A stretch of 23,934 bases of DNA from JBIOJB01 sp044450465 (GTDB lineage Bacteria > Chloroflexota > Dormibacteria > Dormibacterales > Dormibacteraceae), in assembly GCA_044450465.1 (NCBI GenBank), contig JBIOJB010000046.1, forward strand, positions 1 through 23,934. Direction: 5' to 3'. Positions 21,706 through 23,934 of this stretch are shown piece by piece. The first letter of the stretch is position 1. Every line of letters begins with the position of its first letter. The notes below the pieces were generated by a model. The model did not search any database and was not told where the DNA came from. It saw only the letters and a program-made list of their open reading frames with translations. A program made the translations under genes and the position numbers.

Positions 21706-22851
21706 TTGAGGTCCAAGAAACGGCGGATTCTCGTCACCGGCGTGGCCCGCTGGTGGGGTGCGCTGCTCGTGCAGAGGCTGATCGAGGACCCGGATGTGGC
21801 CGAGGTGATCGGCATCGACATTCGCGAACCGCACTACGACCTGGGCCGCGCCGACTACTTGAAGCTCGACATCCGCCACTCCCTCATCGGCAAATTGGTG
21901 CGGTCGGTCGGAATTGACACCGTCGTCCACACCCTGACTCGGATCGACTCCTTCAACCTGGATGCGCGGCGAGCCCACGAGATGAACGTGATCGGCACGC
22001 TCAACCTGCTGGCCGGCTGCGCAGGGGAGGGCAGCCCGGTCCGCCGCTTCGTCCTGAAGTCGTCCGCCCATGTTTACGGATCCCGTTTCGACCTTCCCGG
22101 CAACCTGCGCGAGGATCACCGCCTCGACAGCAACTCCAGGCATCAATTCGTGCGGGACGCGGTAGAAGTCGAGTCTTACGCGAGCGACTTCGCGGTGCGC
22201 AACCCGGGGATCGACATCGTCGTCCTACGGATCTGCAACAGCCTCAACCCGCAGGAGCCTCAGCCCCTGGCGCGCTACCTCGACCTCGAGGTGGTGCCCA
22301 CCGTCGCCGGCTACGACCCCTCGCTCCAGTTCATTCACAGGGACGATGTGGTCGAGGCGCTCAGGCTCGCGACGAAGCGCGGCCCGGCCGGCGCGTACAA
22401 CATCGCCGCCCGCACGGCAGAACCGCTCTCCAGGGTGCTCGACGCCGCCGGCAAGCTGCATGCGCCGCTGCTGCCGCCAATCGGTTTGGGCCTGGCAGCT
22501 TTCGGCATGCGGCAGGCGGGCCTGGCATTCCTGTCGCCGCAACTGGTGGACCTCCTGCGCTGGGGACGATCTCTGTCCACCGCGAAGGCGTCCCGCGAGC
22601 TGGGCTTTCGAGCCGAGCGCGACACCATCGCCGCGTTCGAGGACTACACGCAACAGCGTCGGGTGCTGCGTTATGAACCCGATCGGAACACATATCAATA
22701 CGAGAAGGAGCTCGAGGACTTCATCCACACGCGCCAGGTGAATGCCGAGAACGAAGAGCATGAAAACGGTGAGCACGCCAACGGCGGCACCCCCGCCGAA
22801 TCAGCTAAACCTCGCCGCCGCCCCCGTCGATCACAATCACCTGTCCGTTGA
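21706..22851 (+). CDS. Extended-SDR NAD-binding protein without canonical YxxxK, with charged tail
   Basis: This is a 381-residue extended SDR. The Rossmann motif is RILVTGVARWWGALLVQRL (7-25): the second Gly of TGxxGxxG is Arg. Then VIGIDIRE, DIRHSLIGKLVRS, DTVVHTLTRID and KSSAHVYGS. In the active-site position it reads SNSRHQFVRDAVEVESY, so the catalytic Tyr and Lys are not seen in a YxxxK spacing. This resembles, from memory, a family of actinobacterial SDRs (TGVSRxxGG) of unknown function. The last 40 residues are low complexity, first acidic (EEHENGEH), then basic (PRRRPRRSQ). The TTG start follows TAGACT by 9 nt. The 3' end overlaps the convergent SDR gene by 47 bp. Confidence 0.82.
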   Translation: MRSKKRRILVTGVARWWGALLVQRLIEDPDVAEVIGIDIREPHYDLGRADYLKLDIRHSLIGKLVRSVGIDTVVHTLTRIDSFNLDARRAHEMNVIGTLNLLAGCAGEGSPVRRFVLKSSAHVYGSRFDLPGNLREDHRLDSNSRHQFVRDAVEVESYASDFAVRNPGIDIVVLRICNSLNPQEPQPLARYLDLEVVPTVAGYDPSLQFIHRDDVVEALRLATKRGPAGAYNIAARTAEPLSRVLDAAGKLHAPLLPPIGLGLAAFGMRQAGLAFLSPQLVDLLRWGRSLSTAKASRELGFRAERDTIAAFEDYTQQRRVLRYEPDRNTYQYEKELEDFIHTRQVNAENEEHENGEHANGGTPAESAKPRRRPRRSQSPVR

Positions 22852-23575
22852 TGTAGCTGGCGGCGTCTGACGCCAGGAACGCCACCGCCCCTGCCACCTC
22901 GTCTGGAAGCCCGATCCGTCCAGTCGGATTCGAGGACAGCACGCGTTCGAGGATCGCCTCATTCCCCCACAGCGCCTCGGCAAAGCGCGTCTTGATGAGG
23001 CCCGGCGCCACGGCGTTCACACGCACGTTTCCGCCGATCTCTCGAGCCAGCTGGCGCGTGAACATGATCACGCTCGCCTTCGTGATGTTGTAGACGCCGA
23101 GCCCAATCCCGGGTCGCAGCCCCCCCACGCTGGCCACGTTGACGATGGAGCCGCCACGCTTCTGCATCGACGCTTCGTACACCAGCTTGGTGAGGATGAA
23201 CATGCCCCGGATGTTGACTTCGAACGTCTTGTCCCACGCGGGGAGCTCGGCTGACAGGACCGGGCCGAAGTAGGGATTGGTGGCCGCGTTGTTGACCAGG
23301 ATGTCAATTCGACCGAACCGTCGCGTAACCTCGCCGACCAGGCGCTCCATCTCGTCCGGACGTCCCGAGTGGGCTGCGATCGCCGCCACCTTGCCGGGGT
23401 GCCTGCCGTTGATGCGCTCCGCCTCGGCGTCCAGGTCGGTCTGCTTGCGGCTCGAGATGACGACTCGCGCACCCTGCTCGGCCAGGGCTTCCGCGATTGC
23501 GCTCCCGATGCCCCGGCTGCCACCGGTGACCAGGGCCACGCGGTCGTCCAGGCCGAATCGGGAGCTCGATGGCAC
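22805..23575 (-). CDS. Classical SDR oxidoreductase (FabG-like)
   Basis: This is a 256-residue NAD(P)-dependent dehydrogenase. The cofactor motif is TGGSRGIG (17-24), followed by NNAA (about 93-96), NVASVGG with the catalytic Ser, YNITK (Tyr and Lys of YxxxK), and the C-terminal INGQVIVIDGGGG that is common in FabG-like enzymes. RKQTDLDA after the second strand suggests NADP preference through Arg/Lys. The substrate is unknown (acyl, sugar or hydroxy-steroid are possible). GTG start 23575 has TATCCT 7 nt upstream and no Shine-Dalgarno sequence. Its 3' end overlaps the end of the preceding convergent gene by 47 bp. Confidence 0.9.
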   Translation of the reverse strand: MPSSSRFGLDDRVALVTGGSRGIGSAIAEALAEQGARVVISSRKQTDLDAEAERINGRHPGKVAAIAAHSGRPDEMERLVGEVTRRFGRIDILVNNAATNPYFGPVLSAELPAWDKTFEVNIRGMFILTKLVYEASMQKRGGSIVNVASVGGLRPGIGLGVYNITKASVIMFTRQLAREIGGNVRVNAVAPGLIKTRFAEALWGNEAILERVLSSNPTGRIGLPDEVAGAVAFLASDAASYINGQVIVIDGGGGEV

Positions 23576-23582
23576 GGCTGAT

Positions 23583-23588
23583 AGGATA
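23583..23588 (-). promoter_or_regulatory. -10 element TATCCT, probable leaderless promoter
   Basis: It fits TANNNT and lies 7 nt before the GTG of the FabG-like SDR. Confidence 0.5.
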
Positions 23589-23672
23589 GGCCGACTGAGT
23601 GTCCTCTCCCGTTAACCTTCTGCACCCGTGCGGCCCAGATCTCCGCACGCCTCGAGCGCCGCGGACCGGCAG

Positions 23673-23678
23673 TACCGT
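23673..23678 (+). promoter_or_regulatory. -10 element TACCGT, probable leaderless promoter
   Basis: It fits TANNNT and lies 7 nt before ATG 23686, the start of the partial gene at the window end. Confidence 0.45.
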
Positions 23679-23685
23679 CCGCTAG

Positions 23686-23934
23686 ATGGCGGTCTCGGGC
23701 AAGGCGGCCGACGACATCCTTGAGCGCATCTTTCAGCCAACCACCAAGCCCAGCGCTCGTGACCAGGCAGAGGAGACCTTGCGGCACCCGAAGCGCCTGG
23801 TCTACGTGGCCATGTCGAACAAAGTCTTCTACTGGCGCGCGCACGTCCAGAAGTTCGTCCTCGATTCGGGAATGGTCCCCGTCAGCCCGTTCATGCTTTT
23901 CGACTACTACCTCATGCACACGGTGTCTAAAGAG
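23686..23934 (+). CDS. Partial gene, possibly nucleoside deoxyribosyltransferase-like (DUF4406-type)
   Basis: The first 83 codons of a gene run out of the window. The start ATG has TACCGT 7 nt upstream. The N-terminal 35 residues (MAVSGKAADDILERIF) are helical and of unknown role. Then LVYVAMSNKVFYWRAHVQKFVLDSGMVPVSPFMLFDYYLMHTVSKE reads like the first strand and helix of the nucleoside 2-deoxyribosyltransferase/DUF4406 fold (VYVA, then a helix and P-x-P). The decisive C-terminal acidic motif is outside. It is divergent from the SDR gene with 110 bp between. Confidence 0.55.
   Translation, partial: MAVSGKAADDILERIFQPTTKPSARDQAEETLRHPKRLVYVAMSNKVFYWRAHVQKFVLDSGMVPVSPFMLFDYYLMHTVSKE

Noticed and set aside
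23068..23919. 283-codon open frame on the minus strand overlapping the FabG-like SDR start
   Set aside because: It runs in a different frame over the SDR and antisense to the partial gene at the window end. It has no recognisable domain and is Ser/Arg-rich low complexity.

Overview
The window is high-GC, densely packed bacterial chromosome with about 24 protein genes, no rRNA or tRNA that I can recognise, no CRISPR array and no transposase. Many genes start with GTG or TTG. At least eight carry a TANNNT hexamer only 6-9 nt before the start codon and have no Shine-Dalgarno sequence, so much transcription here is probably leaderless. This habit, the gene content (YlxP/DUF503, Ski2-type DEVH helicase, ParA with a small partner, acyl-CoA dehydrogenase, actinobacterial-style SDRs) and the GC content fit Actinomycetota, Chloroflexota or a related soil lineage such as Dormibacterota. 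The sequence alone does not settle which.

Layout. 1-1990: the 3' part of an E2 acyltransferase gene of a 2-oxoacid dehydrogenase complex, then a rhamnosyltransferase-like GT2. 2117-7454: a cell-surface glycan block with two multi-membrane GT-C/PMT-like proteins, a zinc-ribbon methyltransferase and a polyprenyl-phosphate glycosyltransferase that probably makes the lipid-linked sugar donor for the GT-C enzymes. 7722-9845: an HbpS/GlcG-like protein, an RNA 2',3'-cyclic phosphodiesterase (ThpR) whose start is problematic, an NDUFA9-like SDR and a small membrane protein. 10022-12071: an amine/amino-acid FAD oxidoreductase behind an atypical ureohydrolase. 12160-14098: a CvpA-like membrane protein followed by an acyl-CoA dehydrogenase. 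14191-15248: ParA and a 96-residue partner. 15314-16882: an MBL-fold hydrolase with an altered metal motif, a divergent 31-residue membrane microprotein and a lipoprotein. 16934-18848: pyrE and a dihydroorotase-type amidohydrolase. 18869-21569: ylxP and a Ski2-like helicase interrupted by a frameshift. 21706-23934: two SDRs and the start of a probable deoxyribosyltransferase-like gene.

The most unusual non-coding feature is a family of interspersed repeats with the core hairpin GGCCGGATYYAYTCCGGCC. There are seven cores. Some copies extend to about 120-130 bp with further inverted repeats. Six of the seven lie in the gaps of convergent gene pairs. The other main points are the leaderless promoter pattern, a shared symmetrical -10 between pyrE and ylxP, the ParA/small-protein pair, and enzymes with key residues changed (MBL HCHPGH, ureohydrolase PSSGG, SDR without YxxxK).
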